A DNA stretch of 64,000 bases from Aphrocallistes beatrix. Taxonomy: Eukaryota > Porifera > Hexactinellida > Sceptrulophora > Aphrocallistidae. The notes under the pieces are model-generated. The model was given only the letters and a program-made list of their open reading frames with translations, did no database searches and was not told the origin of the DNA. This document shows, one piece after another, positions 36,846 through 49,166 of this stretch (within the stretch, counting starts at the first letter, position 1; each line of letters begins with the position of its first letter). The stretch spans positions 3,906,001 through 3,970,000 of the forward strand of contig OY725498.1 in the NCBI GenBank assembly GCA_963281255.1. Reading direction: 5' to 3'. The position numbers and the translations under genes are program-made.

Positions 36846-38070
36846 TTAGAATATCAATAGACGATTGTTGTAACCTACGAGGATGATTCTCCCTCTTGCA
36901 TCTAGTGTGACACCAAAAGGACTCTGTATGCTATCAGTGATTTTATGTACTAAATTTCCTTCTTGATTGAATAGAACAATAGCGTGTTGGGTATAATCTG
37001 ATATAATAAAGGTACCAACAACGTCTATACAGAATGACCAAGGTTGTTTCAAATGTTTGGAAATAGAATTGAGAACAGCATTTTGTACCTGAGTGAGGTT
37101 ATAGTTGAAAGAATAGAGGAAAGGGTTAGTACAGCTCAGTACATAAATGTACTCGTTGGTTAGTTTTATGTCAGAAGGACACTGCAGTATTCCTTTTCCA
37201 AACTGAGACTTGAATAGGAAATCTTTGGAGAATATTTGGACTCGATTATTACCCCAGTCACACACAAATATATCTGGATTCAATTCATTGATAGTAATGC
37301 CATATGGGGATCTCAATTGTCCTTCTCCATTCCCTGGTGTTCCTATCTGTTTCAGGAATGTTCCATTCAAATCATAAACTAACAAACAACCAGCTCCGTG
37401 CTGAGATACAAACACTTTATTTTGATAGAAAGCAATGCAAAGAGGAGTATTCATCTTACCAGCTCCATCTCTATCTCCAAACTTGTACAAATACTTTCCA
37501 TCTTTGTCGAATACTTGCACTCTGTGGTTACTCTGATCTGCTACGAAAATATTGCCAGTCTGGTAGTGCACTGCTACTCCATGAGGAGAAGAGAATTGTC
37601 CTTCCTTACCACCTGATGTCCCTCCTATACTGAGTACAGGAGTCACTTTTCCCTCATAATATACTACAGGTAGGCTAGATACTACAGAAGTAGAGTTAGT
37701 ACAACTCCAATATTGTCTTGTCAAAGTCAAGATTGATGTGTTTAGATTCGAACTGAGATTCAAATTCTTTTTGTTTCTCTGTTATCTTTCCGATCATAAA
37801 TTCTTGAAATTGTTTGAGATCATTCGATTTGAAGTTTTCTTTGACTAAATTCAATCCTGTTTCAAGTTCTGTTAGAGATTGTTTGTGTTTATCTCTTTCT
37901 TTTTTGTAATTGTTGAGAATTTGTTCTAATTCGTTTAGAAGTTGTCTCCTCTCCCTCTCTCTCACACAATTCATCAGTTCACGGAAACGAGATTCAATTT
38001 CACTTTTCACTTTAGAGACTTGGTTCTCAAAACTCAATTCTTCAGAAGGAACTACTGAAGCTGTAGCCAT
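36846..38070 (-). pseudogene. NHL-repeat gene copy 9, 26-bp deletion
   Basis: The coiled coil is normal except for one added arginine codon (RERERRQLL). Near 37700 about 26 bp encoding ELAGTIGRLTV are missing, which shifts the frame and gives two overlapping open frames (38070-37696 and 37763-36846). The blades run on to the standard end RIILVGYNNRLLIF. Confidence 0.85.
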
Positions 38071-38194
38071 TGATTATAGAAAATCTAACAAACAAACACA
38101 GTTTTTCCATCAAAAGTGATTAAATATTCACATAATTTGTGACATACGTAGCTTATAGTTGGGATTTAATAGGGGGCCTGGACCTGTGATCTAG

Positions 38195-38562
38195 TCCCGT
38201 GGCGGATCTAAGGGAGGTTTGTGGGGTTGCTAACCTCCAAACATTATGTAAACATGACTAACACCAATTTAAGGGTGCATCTTCCAGTGCGAGACATACA
38301 AACCCAGTGTCCTATGGGTACGGGGGTGTATGTGCCCCCAATTCTTTTCGATCTCCTGATATTTAACCTTCCAAACAGTGGAGGATTCGTTTAATAAAAT
38401 TATAAATGGTTGATAACTAGCAAAACCACAACACTTACGCAATACTTACATGTCATTAAGTTACGCTGCACCAGTGCAGCGTTTGTAGTTTTTTGGTTGG
38501 GAGGGGAATGACCTTTCAATCCTACAAGCCCCACCCCAACACCCTCCATAGATCCGCCCTGA
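38195..38562. mobile_element. hAT-like element, second copy of 19906-20242
   Basis: It contains GTGGCGGATCTAAGG at the left and GATCCGCCCTGAGTCAG at the right, matching 19906-20250. The left terminus is mutated. Positions 38570-38820 continue the match to 20260-20400. Confidence 0.5.
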
Positions 38563-39761
38563 GTCAGAAATTCAGTAGTTATAGTTAGTTACTGGTTTAG
38601 TATACGTATAGATAGTTACAACAAACTATTATGAGCTGTATACTACATGCATAGAAGTGAAATTTCTCTGGGTCTATGCCTATATTTCAATTAGAACAAG
38701 CAAAATTGAAAGAATTTGGTTCAATTATAATAAAATTGCTCAGCTTCCAGGGGCTTTGCCTCTGGACCCCACTGAGCAGTGGTGAGCTATGAATTTCGTC
38801 TGGGAGGGGGGGAGCGGCGGCAATGCAAGGATGTCAGAACTGGCAAAAAAATTGTACTGATTTTTTTTGCCAAACTTTTACTTGCTATTTTTTCCTCCAT
38901 TTTAGTTTTATTTTACTTACTCACTATTTTTTCTTTACTTGCTACCTATTTTTTGCCAGGCATTTAGTTGGGGTGGGGTGACTTACACATAGTGTAAGGG
39001 GAATTCCATGTCAAGTCAACCAGCCATTTCACCAACATCAACCGATTTGTTTGAAAGTCGGTCCATCCATAGCTCTATGCTAGTCATTTAATATGTTCAA
39101 TTTTCAAATCATTCGGTCAACTGGTTCCAGACTTATGACGTCACAAAATTACCATTTTTTGATACTAAATCCACATTTTCAAAATTTAGAAACTAACCTC
39201 GCTTACTAAAACTCGTACAAAATCGTCAATATTTGTCTGATTAACACTAAACTTTACAATTTAATAGTTTAAAATGTACTGAATTCAATGAAGCTGATAA
39301 CAATCTGATATTCGTTCGCTTTGTACCTCAAAAATGGAACTGAAACTAATACCGGAAGTGAAACCGGAACTATGACGTAGCATTCGGGGAGATTTTCAAA
39401 ACCCAAATTTTAGTCTTTTATCTTGTTGTATATACAGACTTTGCAATGTGTAGAAATTTTGGTTTGGTTTTGAAGTATTCCCTTCGAGTTATTTCAGTTT
39501 CGCTGTCAATGACCGCAACCAGTGATATTTTAAAAATTCTGAAATGTTCCTAAGTTTGCAGTCTAAGGCTGTTCCCATATACATCTGACTTACCTATTAA
39601 TTGAGATTGTTTCTCGAAATTTCTCATTCAAGGATACAAAGTTCTGTAAATGCTATGCAGCTAATTATTATTATCTGACTTAACCACAACTAATTTCAAT
39701 TCAAAATAACGGTTGCTATGTATAAAAAGAAATGGAATTTGACATATTTAAGTATGTGATT

Positions 39762-39966
39762 CAGGGGTTTTTCTAGGTGCCTGATCGGCACTGATAAGTG
39801 CCAGCCTGGCATCGTCCGAGGAGCTAAGGTGCTTGAAGGGTGATTCTATTTTGGTGCCTGGTTACCACCGCCCCTGGAATTTCAAGATAAACCCCTAATT
39901 GGGTGCCATGTAACCTTTATCACATTAAAAAGAGTGCCGGACTGGAAAATCCTAGGTAAACCCATG
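39762..39966. mobile_element. hAT MITE inside the long-TIR element
   Basis: Ends CAGGGGTTTTTCTAGGTGCC and ATCCTAGGTAAACCCATG, flanked by ATGTGATT and ATGTTATT (39754-39761 and 39967-39974, one mismatch). This is the third level of nesting at this site. Confidence 0.7.
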
Positions 39967-40028
39967 ATGTTATTACTCTACTGAGCTAATGGCTTTCACC
40001 ACATCTTTTCCAAAACTGATCATTAGTC

Positions 40029-40999
40029 ATGTCGTTACCGTCTTGTTCAATAGTTATCGAAAACTCCGAATGTCATAAGATGATACATACGCATGGAAAA
40101 ATTGGAATTTTAGAGATTATTGAACTCTCAAAGGAGGACATCGAATTATTAGTATGGGGAACAGGAATCCGTAAAGACAGCTTAAAAACCGTATGTCTAC
40201 ATCATCAAAAGCAGTATCTGGATTGGTTTACTTCGTTGAACCTTTTTTGTTGTGATCCATTTGGTCACCATGCAGGGAAGAAAAATTACGGTAAGCTCAA
40301 TACTGGTGCATATTTCAACAATTTTAATAGCAGATGTTATTACATTTAACAAATAGGAAAGTTTGTAGTTACTAAAAGTAAGGCTACAGATTTATTATGC
40401 TTTGATGTTTCTGTTGTTCCTGGGTATAAGGTTTGTTCGAATTGTTCTACCAATCTCTCTGCAATTCTAAATGTAAATGCAGAATATGAACTAATTAGAT
40501 CTCTTCAAACTTTCGAGATTATCAAATCCCCTTCAACATACAAGAAAGCACCATTAACTTACACCATTGACTACAATCCTAATTGCAGCAAAGCGAATTA
40601 GTGAACGAATAGCATATAATATTACATATGACATTACATCAAATCGTGTAACAGATCCTACAAAAACTCTCAAACTCCCCTACATTCATGAGAATGTTTA
40701 CATTACCCGTTTGTATGATAACAACTGGTAAACTGGTATTATAGGGTGTGTCGAAAAGGTGTGTGAAGAAGGTGATATAAAGGTAAGCTTCATGGATCCC
40801 GAAGGGCCAGGACGACCAGAAAATTGTTTCTTCTGGCCTTCAAGAGAAGACATTCGTTATATTCCTGAAAATGATATTCTATGCAAAATATCAGCTCCAA
40901 TACCATCAAAAAATGCACGAAAGTATAAAATTTTCCATTTGATACAAAAGCAAATAATTGAATCACGAATTACTAACAGAAGAGAACAGTACGTAGATT
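40029..40999 (+). pseudogene. Split gene in the long-TIR element core, disrupted
   Basis: Exon 1 (40029-40290) begins MSLPSCSIVIENSECHKM and includes CLHHQKQYLDWF and CCDPFGHH. A GTAAGC donor (40291) and TAG acceptor (40355-40356) give an in-phase second exon with VSVVPGYKVCSNCSTNLSAI. Further on, the frame changes to ITSNRVTDPTKTLKLPYIHE and, after a small duplication at 40728-40745, to EEGDIKVSFMDPEGPGRPEN and FFWPSREDIRYIPENDILCK. The paired CxxH and CxxC motifs suggest zinc binding. The last part resembles a module I recall from proteins carried by transposons in cnidarians and fish (GDIKV-x-FM-x-P-x-GP...FFWP). Function unknown; this copy is broken. Confidence 0.55.
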
Positions 41000-42429
41000 A
41001 ATTAAATACCTTTACATGCTGGATTACATGATACGTACTTAGGATATACGTATGCCTATATAGGCAAGCGAATCACTTAAAATGTTGTAGATGTGAAAAA
41101 TATCATACAAGTGTCTATATAGTATATTTGTGTTCGGAGTTCAGAAAAGTAATGTATTATAACAAATATAGCTAGTTACGGTCAGAGGAGAAAAAGGAAC
41201 ACAAATTGATCCCAAGATCACGAGAACAGCATCAGATTACATTTTCATTGAACATTTCAGAATTTTTTAAATATCACTGGTTGCGGTCATTGGAAGTGAA
41301 ACTGAAATAACAAGGGAATACTTCAAAACCAAACCAAAATTTCTACACATTGCAAAGTCTGTATATACAACAAGATAAAAGACTAAAATTTGGGTTTTGA
41401 AAATCTCCCCGAATGCTACGTCATAGTTCCGGTTTCACTTCCGGTATTAGTTTCAGTTCCATTTTTGAGGTACAAAGCGAACGAATATCAGATTGTTATC
41501 AGCTTCATTGAATTCAGTACATTTTAAACTATTAAATTGTAAAGTTTAGTGTTAATCAGACAAATATTGACGATTTTGTACGAGTTTTAGTAAGCGAGGT
41601 TAGTTTCTAAATTTTGAAAATGTGGATTTAGTATCAAAAAATGGTAATTTTGTGACGTCATAAGTCTGGAACCAGTTGACCGAATGATTTGAAAATTGAA
41701 CATATTAAATGACTAGCATAGAGCTATGGATGGACCGACTTTCAAACAAATCGGTTGATGTTGGTGAAATGGCTGGTTGACTTGACATGGAATTCCCCGT
41801 AAGTCACCCTACCCCGGTAACCAATTATCTTGTAGTGTAAGGCCGAAATGAGTGGGTATAAGAGCGATTTGTAGAAATATTTGAGTATTTCAGAATCCGA
41901 GTTTTCTTTATGTTAATAATGTCCAGTTTCTCGAGGTGTCCTGGAAATTACTCGCTACTTTTTTTGCTCGCCATCCAGAATATTTACTCACTACCTTTTT
42001 TCCACCAAAAAAAAAAGGTAGTAAGTAGCAAGTAAATCCCTGGACCAAAGTTGCTGCCAATGCCAGGGATCTAATTGTTTACTAATTAGCACTTATCTAG
42101 CGGAGGCTTGAATACCCTCATTTTTTAGTGGGAGATGGGGTGCGTTTGATTTAATCGTCTCACATTTTAGGATGAGTAGATACTCTATAAGAATATCTAG
42201 CATTCGGGAAAATGTTAGATGGGCCACCCTAAGTTAAAACATTTTAATGTTAACTTTTAATGAAGTTGAACAAACTATGCGTTTATATATAATCGTGTTC
42301 ACTATTCATAGTAGAGAGGTGTTCACTGTTCAGAGGGTAGCTCTAATGTTAAGCTAATGAGACCAAATCGGGACCAGGAAAAAGTGTTCACTAACGGGGG
42401 GTGTTCACTAATCGGAGGTGTTCACTATC

Positions 42430-42690
42430 GGAGGTTTTACTGTATATGATTTTTTAAAATAGTCTTCTTTTGTTATACTGATCAAATTAACAACTTGGTT
42501 GTGCATCTTTTTATAATTCTTAAAATCTTTAGTAGATTTAAGTTTATCACGTTGGATCATCAGAGTGATTATGTCATCGAAAAACCACTCAGGTTTTCTA
42601 AGATGCTTAATTCGTCGTTCCCTAAGTCGTGCGTGTCGATTGATCAATGGCTTAGTTCTAGGGAGGTCAATTTAAATCCAAACAAATTCT
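42430..42690 (-). pseudogene. LINE fragment (linker before RT)
   Basis: The minus strand encodes RHARLRERRIKHLRKPEWFF followed by DDIITLMIQRDKLK and NYKKMHNQVVNLI, the segment between endonuclease and reverse transcriptase in many non-LTR retrotransposons. It has no RT and no ends. Adjacent GTGTTCACTA repeats (42295-42435) resemble a DNA-transposon end. Confidence 0.55.
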
Positions 42691-42699
42691 AATTCTGGC

Positions 42700-43527
42700 G
42701 ATGTGGCTCAATATCAGTCCTTCTTCTGTAAATTGTTCCATCTTCTATACATATGTTAGAATGCCTCCATCAGTTCTACTAGCTGTCCGATCGCGTCTTT
42801 CAAAGGAAAAAACATTTATTGCAGGCCATACGATATTGTAAGTGTCATGTTTCAGTTAAACCGAGTATATGCATTCCCTGGCTACAGTTTAGGATTAGTT
42901 CGAGATCTTTCATGTGACATATGCTGCGAACATTCTATTGACCCATTCTGAGACCTTAATCATTCATTCCTAACTTTTGTAATTATCAATCAGTGCCACC
43001 TTATGCCACACACACACACACACACCCATTTTGACCACTATACATGATAAATCCGGTTTAGTATTATTTGTATGGGAAAGAATCAAGTGTTGAAATACTT
43101 TGTCTCCTTGGTGTACTATATATACACTCCCTGGACAAAAGTATTCGTACACCTCAATATTTTCCATCCAATTTTTTATAATTCTAATCAACTTGTGAAG
43201 TCAAAAACGTTTAATTAGTAACAGATACACTAAATCTGGTTTCGAATCCGTTTTCTCCACATTAAATTACTCACTTTGTAAGCTTTCAACCTAAATACTC
43301 TCCTTTAAGATTTAGTATTTTCACCAATTGCTACTCTATGACACATATCACGAAATATCACCCTTGTATAATATGTGATTGGTGGTACGAGGTCAGTACC
43401 TTTCCCTAAAATAGTTTACTTGTGTATTTCAAAATCTTTAATTACATATATTCGGCCTTCATTTAAAATCCAGGGAAATTTTCAAGAGGGGTTGGTAAGT
43501 ATGGGCCAGGTGGAACAGTTTGATTTT
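42700..43527. other. No gene; solitary Tc1-like end
   Basis: Positions 43009-43025 are a CA microsatellite. Positions 43125-43165 contain CTCCCTGGACAAAAGTATTC, a typical Tc1-like terminus, but no partner end is found. No supported reading frame. Confidence 0.35.
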
Positions 43528-44130
43528 TATTTGTTTGTTTGTTTGTCCAGAGTTGATTGAGGAACTGGAGGTGCTAGAAATGTGAAATTTGGCACACAGG
43601 TAAATAATAATGAGTCTGCGATTAAATAAGATCTAAGTGAAACCTTCACACCTCGCCGAGATAGGTGACAAATTGTGCTGACCAATCAAATTCGTTTCTT
43701 TTAAATGTAAATAAATTAGGATCAAACAGTAGTGACTTATGCATACAATCAAAAGGACTATTTGTCATTGAAATTCATTGGCTCATGTAATATGAGAAAT
43801 TATTCGCTAACCTTTGTTTAATATTAATTTCGACTATAACTTTAATAGAATGTGCATATTAATATATTTCAAATATGATACAACTATCATCAAAAAAGGA
43901 TGACTTATCACTCTGTTATGACGTCATCATTATGAATCCAAAAAAAGTTTTAAAAATTGATAAATTTGATGATTTTTCGAGTGATATTGATTTTAGCAAT
44001 AAGAAAGACATAATTAGAAATGTTTACTCTCTTATAAATAATCAATGTGAGCCCAGGCGTCCGAGGGCACCTCCAGGGGACACAAAGTGTCCGCCAGCTG
44101 CCCAGCGCAAGCAAGCGGAGCGCGCTTGTT
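43528..44130 (+). mobile_element. Helitron-like repeat, most complete copy
   Basis: It has the family's 5' segment (GTTGATTGAGGAACTGGAGG), the TGACGTCA box (about 43919-43926), and a 3' segment with GGGGACACAAAGTGTCCGCC and a hairpin-capable GCAAGCAAGCGGAGCGCGCT. The extreme 5' end is not clear. No coding sequence. Confidence 0.5.
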
Positions 44131-46301
44131 TTTATTTATATTCAGATATTTTCACACCTAACTTGAGGTAAAGTTCAATATTAACTTTCAATGAAATGGA
44201 AAGAACAAGTTGGTAACAGTTCTACTAACCAGTCTACTAGTATCAAAGAAAAGTCAAAGTTATCATTACATAGCATTGTACTAGTAACTCTAAAGTCAGT
44301 CAATAAAATACTGAAAGTAAAAATAAAACAGAGAAAGAATACACATGAGCATGGTAATGTTATAAAATAATTAATTAGAATATCAATAAACGATTATTGT
44401 AACCTACGAGGATGATTCTCCCTTTTGCATCTAGTATCACACCACAAGGTTCCTGTATATTATCAGTGATTTTATGAACTAAATCTCCTCCTTGTTTGAA
44501 CACAACAATAGCGTTTTGGTTATTATCTGATATACTAGTAATAAAGTTACCAGCACCATCTATACAGAATGAAAAGGAATACGTCAAATGTTTGGAAATA
44601 GAACTGAGAACAGCATTTTGTACCTGAGTGAGGTTATAGTTGAAAGAATAGAGGAAAGGGTCAGTGTAGCTCAGTACATAAATATACTCGTTGGTTAGTT
44701 TTATGTCAGAAGGACACTGCAGTATTCCTTTTCCAAACTGAGACTTGAATAGGAAATCTTTGAAGAATATTTGGACTCGATCATTAGCTTTGTCACACGC
44801 AAATATATCTCCATTCAATTCATTGATAGTAATGCCATATGGGTATTTCAACTGTCCTTCTCCATTCCCTGGAATTCCTCTGTTTTATTCTGTTTTAGAA
44901 ATTTTCCATTCAAATCATAAACTAACAAACAACTAGCTCTGTGCTGAGATACAAACACTTTATTTTGGTAGAAAGCAATGCAAAGGGGAGAATTCATCTT
45001 ACCAGCTCCATCTCTATCTCCAAACTTGAATAAATACTTTCCATCTTTTTCGGATACTTGCACTCTGTGGTTAGTCTGATCTGCTACGAAAATATTTCCA
45101 GTCTGGTAATGCACTGCCACTCCCCTAGGATCAGAGAATTATCCTTCCTTACCACCTGATGTCCCTCCTATTATACTGAGTACAGGAGTCACTTTTCCCT
45201 CATAATCTACTACAGGTAGGCTAGATACTACAGAAGTAGAGTTATTAACAGTAAGTCTACTAATAGTACCAGCTAACTCCAATATTGTCTTGTCAAAGTC
45301 AAGATTGATGTTTTTGCATTGGAACTGAGATTTAACTTCTTTTAGTTTTTCTGTTGCTTTTGCGATTGTAACGTTCAAGTAGTTTTTAGAGAACCTTAGT
45401 GTTCTCACTTAGCTAGTAGTTCAATAGTAGATCCCAGGCTAGTTAGGGTATAGCCATGGCCTACTTAACTCAGGCCTCACAGTAGAATGTGAAATTTGGA
45501 CCAGGGATGCGATCGAAGCCGAACAATGAAATACCAACTTTTCAATATTTCGTGGTAATTTAAGTACATAATGATTTGAGTGATAGCCTTGAGCGTTCAC
45601 ATTTGATCTAACCCTCATTAATTTCTATTTTAAATGTCTCCATCATCTATACTATATTGAGTATTGAAGTGATATCATATCATATATTTCATTTAAATAA
45701 TTGAAATAAACAAGACAATACTAGTATTACAATCACAATTAATAATGTATTAAAACAGTTTTACAATACATAAACTTTCTTTCGATCATTTTAGCGCTGT
45801 TGTTGTCTCCGATTAACAAATTGAGGGTTGAGTTACTGGCATGTGAGAAAGGTTGGCCGCGCTTACAGCTGAACTAAATAAAGAAAAATAAAGTTAAACA
45901 CATACTATATTAAAATATAAGGATATTAAGAGTTAAATTTTTTCAATTTACGTTTTTCAATTCCTCTACATACTACCATGGAATTATATTTTTTTACTTT
46001 ATTAGCTATCATACTTGTACAATTTCCTGAAACAAATAACAACCTACGTAGAATCGAAAAATAAGGAATATTGCAGGAAGGACATGTATTTTCCCAGACA
46101 TCACAATCATTGTTATCTACTATTGAGTTTAAAGCAAGCTCGACTAGAATTTTCCTCGCTGGCCCTTCATGGTAACAGACGAACAATACAGGACCATTTT
46201 TTCTGAAGGCTAGAGACCATGATAGCAATTACAGTTTTCGTAGGATATCTGGACATACACGTATATTGGATCCTATAATTTTGCCTCCCTTGTATGATAT
46301 A

Positions 46302-46458
46302 CAGTAGAACTCGGTTAGTACGTATCCCTCCAGGAAGCGGAAAAAAAGCACGTACTAACCGAGTTGATATTACATAGAAATCTATATAATAAATGAATTC
46401 TGGTTCAGAGAAATGAGTACGTACTAAACCGAAGTACGTTGTATCCCGAGTTCTACTG
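46302..46458. mobile_element. MITE with CAGTAGAACTCGG ends
   Basis: Inverted ends CAGTAGAACTCGG and CCGAGTTCTACTG. The interior repeats GTACGTACTAACCGAGTT-like words. It lies between DEIHVNP and YKGGKI of the transposase. The ends resemble pogo/Tc-type MITEs; the target duplication is not exact. Confidence 0.65.
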
Positions 46459-47053
46459 ACCGGGTTTACGTGAATTTCATCCATTTGAAGGATGACATGT
46501 TTTTGTTCATTCGAAAAAGAACACGTTGCTTGGCTCAGGAATGGAAATAATTCATTTTCGAGCCCAAATGAAGAGTACAATTTTTCTAAAGTATTAAAGT
46601 GAGGAAGTGATAGGCAAGGCATGTGCTGGAGATACTATAACAAGCTGCCGAGATCAGATGTGTTTTAAGAGATAATATTTGTGTGAGTATGTTGTATCTA
46701 CGTCTATTTTTGGGAACAAGGCTGTTTTCTAACTGGCATTGAATGAATTCGACAAATTTCTGGATGCTCAGATGTTTCCACATCCGAACTGGTATGCATA
46801 ATATCAATGGCTTGTTGGATATGGATATTCGCTGATGATATATGGGAAGTAGTAGATTCAGAATTCTTAGATGGCTCACATCGATAAGGCGCACTAGAAA
46901 TTTCATTCACAAGTGATTCAAGTTGTCGAATATCACTTAGGCAACTGAGCGAATGTGGAAAAATCACATTTTTACAAAAGGCCTTGATAGAAAGATCGAA
47001 CGTTACTACCAAATAAACATCAACTAATATACTAGAACTCTCTAAACTAGGAC

Positions 47054-47217
47054 CAGTGTTTCATACAGGATTTGCATGCAAGGGGGGCAATATGGGATAT
47101 CTAAGGGGGGCATGTACTAAATCACATCTCTTCATGTTATGCATTTTATTTCTAGGGGGGCACTTGAATGAACAGGGGGGGCAAGTACCCCCCTACTACC
47201 CTCTGTATGAAACCCTG
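47054..47217. mobile_element. Small hAT-like element in transposase intron
   Basis: Ends CAGTGTTTCATACAG and CTGTATGAAACCCTG, with a G-rich interior (repeated GGGGGGCA). AGGAC abuts both ends. It lies in the intron downstream of the donor at 47294. Confidence 0.6.
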
Positions 47218-47660
47218 AGGACGCATAAAAATAAAATGTTCATCTGGGTCCCATAATGACCAGGTTTTAGGTAAAGAAATAAGTGATAACTTACCTTGCA
47301 TTTCCTGGAAGCAGCTAACCTTGAATCTCTCTTTTTCTTCTGCATCAGATCTCACGCTAAGTGTCAATGCTTGATTGAGGAACTCGTCATCTTTTGAGTC
47401 GAGAGACCGACGACTTCGCTTAGCTGCAGATTGGGAGTAGTATGAGGGACATCTTGGTAGAAAGACTGGTACAGCATCATCCCTCAGCTTTGGGTTCACT
47501 CTAGGGATTTCGCGAAAGTACTTTCCCCGTTGGGAACCTTGTGCGTGTACTCGATATCTTCAGTCCTAAAGTGCTTCGCGCAGACGTAAACAGCCTTTAA
47601 CTCGTCTATATCATCTCTGCGGAGTGCCCGAACCCAAGCGTGTCTTATAAGTTGATCTGG

Positions 47661-49166
47661 GGGCCGTATTCACTAAGAAGTTAAGCACTAAGTTCGAACT
47701 TAAGTACTAAGTTCGAACTTAAGTATTAAGTTCGAACTTAGTTAAGTCGGAGCAAAACCCGTATTCACTAAGAGTTCGTACTTAAGTACTAAGTTTAAAC
47801 TTAGTTAAGTTCGAACTTAACTCGTATTCACTAAGATTTAAGTTCGAACTTAAGTTTAAACTTAACTAAGTTCGAACTTAAGTACCAACTTTTATTATGA
47901 ATATACTTGAGCACATGATTAAATAGTGCTAACAAGCAAAACACTGGATATCTTTGAAGTATGATATTTAAAAGACATCAACTACATTCATTTTCACACA
48001 AGTAACCAAAATCAAACGAACAAAATAACGGCTAAATATATACATCAAAGTATCCAAAAAATCATAAACAGTTCGGAAAAAGAAATAGTAGAAGTGCAAA
48101 ACGATTGAATAAAGGAAGAGGAATGCACATTGATTGAAAGCATTGAAATTGTTGGTGATTCGGTTAGGGGGTCAGTTAATAACGCCGAAATCAACAAGAA
48201 AAAAGGCACTGTGGATTGACAAGGAAGTTCCTTACAAATAGAGGGGTTGATGAGGTGGAAACAAGTGGAACAAGCTCAAACTAGCCGAAAGGTTACTGCT
48301 AACCATCGCCATAGGAAGGCTAATGGGACTGGAAGTGGCTCTAACTAATGTTGGTATCGTTCAAGAAGTTGAGACACTCATTCTCTCTGCAGACAAGACT
48401 CTGACAAACACCAAGAGAATATCACAAATGTTTGAGAGTAGCCCATCTTTCAGTGGGAATTCAGGCACAGCGAAAGTCAAATCGAAGTCGAAAACGGAGA
48501 CGTGAAGCTTCCTCCGAGTTTGATCAGCCAAAGTTGACAGCATCCGTTTTAGTCTCTGCGAAGTACTCTATTAACCAATGCTAGTTCTCGGAGCAGCTGA
48601 TATTAATCGAAGAGCAAGAGCTTCTCATAAACTGAGAAGGGAAAATATTGAATCGTTAACAGCTAGATGTAGAGTTTGTGTAGATCTTTAATTTAGATAA
48701 GTTTAGAAATGTTGTATTGTTAGGCATACCGGCGTGAATCAAATTTATACATCAAATGATGTTATGAAATTGAAGCAATATTATCGAATAGAATGACGAA
48801 CAAAACAAGTTAGATGCTAATCTCTATGTAGTGTAATGTCATAAGTGTTGATACTTCAAAGAAAAGTAGACTATATGTCGATAATTAGAAGCTTACGAAT
48901 ATTTAAGCCACCTCTGGAGGTTACTTAAAGTTGTTACTTAAGTCTAAACTTAAGCACAAACTTAAATCTTAGTGAATACCGATCTCGGCAAAAACGAGTT
49001 AAGTTCGAACTTAGTGCTTAACTAGGTTGCTTAAAGTTCGTACTTAAGTTCGTACTTAAGTTCGAACTTAAGTTGATCTTAGTGAATACCATTTAAGCTC
49101 GAACTTAGTACTTAAGTACTAAGTTCAAACTTAAGTACGAACTTAAAATGTTAGTGAATACGGCCC
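47661..49166. mobile_element. TIR element with GGGCCGTATTCAC ends, 4-bp TSD
   Basis: Ends GGGCCGTATTCACTAAG and TTAGTGAATACGGCCC, bordered by CTGG on both sides (47657-47660 and 49167-49170). Removing it restores the THAP finger frame. Both subterminal regions (about 250 bp) are packed with TTAAGTTCGAACTTAAG palindromes. The core (48180-48530) has out-of-frame pieces such as KWNKLKLAERL and TANHRHRKANGTGSGS, vaguely like a Myb/SANT-type domain of Harbinger-like elements. Superfamily uncertain. Confidence 0.75.

Larger units (their letters stand above)
38998..41798 (+). mobile_element. DNA element with near-identical long TIRs and a coding core
   Basis: The left arm (38998-39545) and right arm (41250-41798) are inverted copies that I find identical for about 490 bp and diverging slightly inward. 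The outer motif GGTGACTTAC / GTAAGTCACC lies just beyond both arms. The arms contain TGACGTCA. The core (39550-41250) carries a small split gene and a hAT insertion. I cannot place it in a known superfamily. Arm identity implies recent insertion or gene conversion. Confidence 0.8.
38828..42043. mobile_element. hAT element (relative of 2998-3386) split by a larger insertion
   Basis: Positions 38828-38968 match the left part of 2998-3130 and 41816-42043 match 3150-3386 (ends GATGTCAGAACTGGC and GTAAATCCCTG). The element at 38998-41798 was inserted between them. The target duplication has decayed. Confidence 0.6.
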
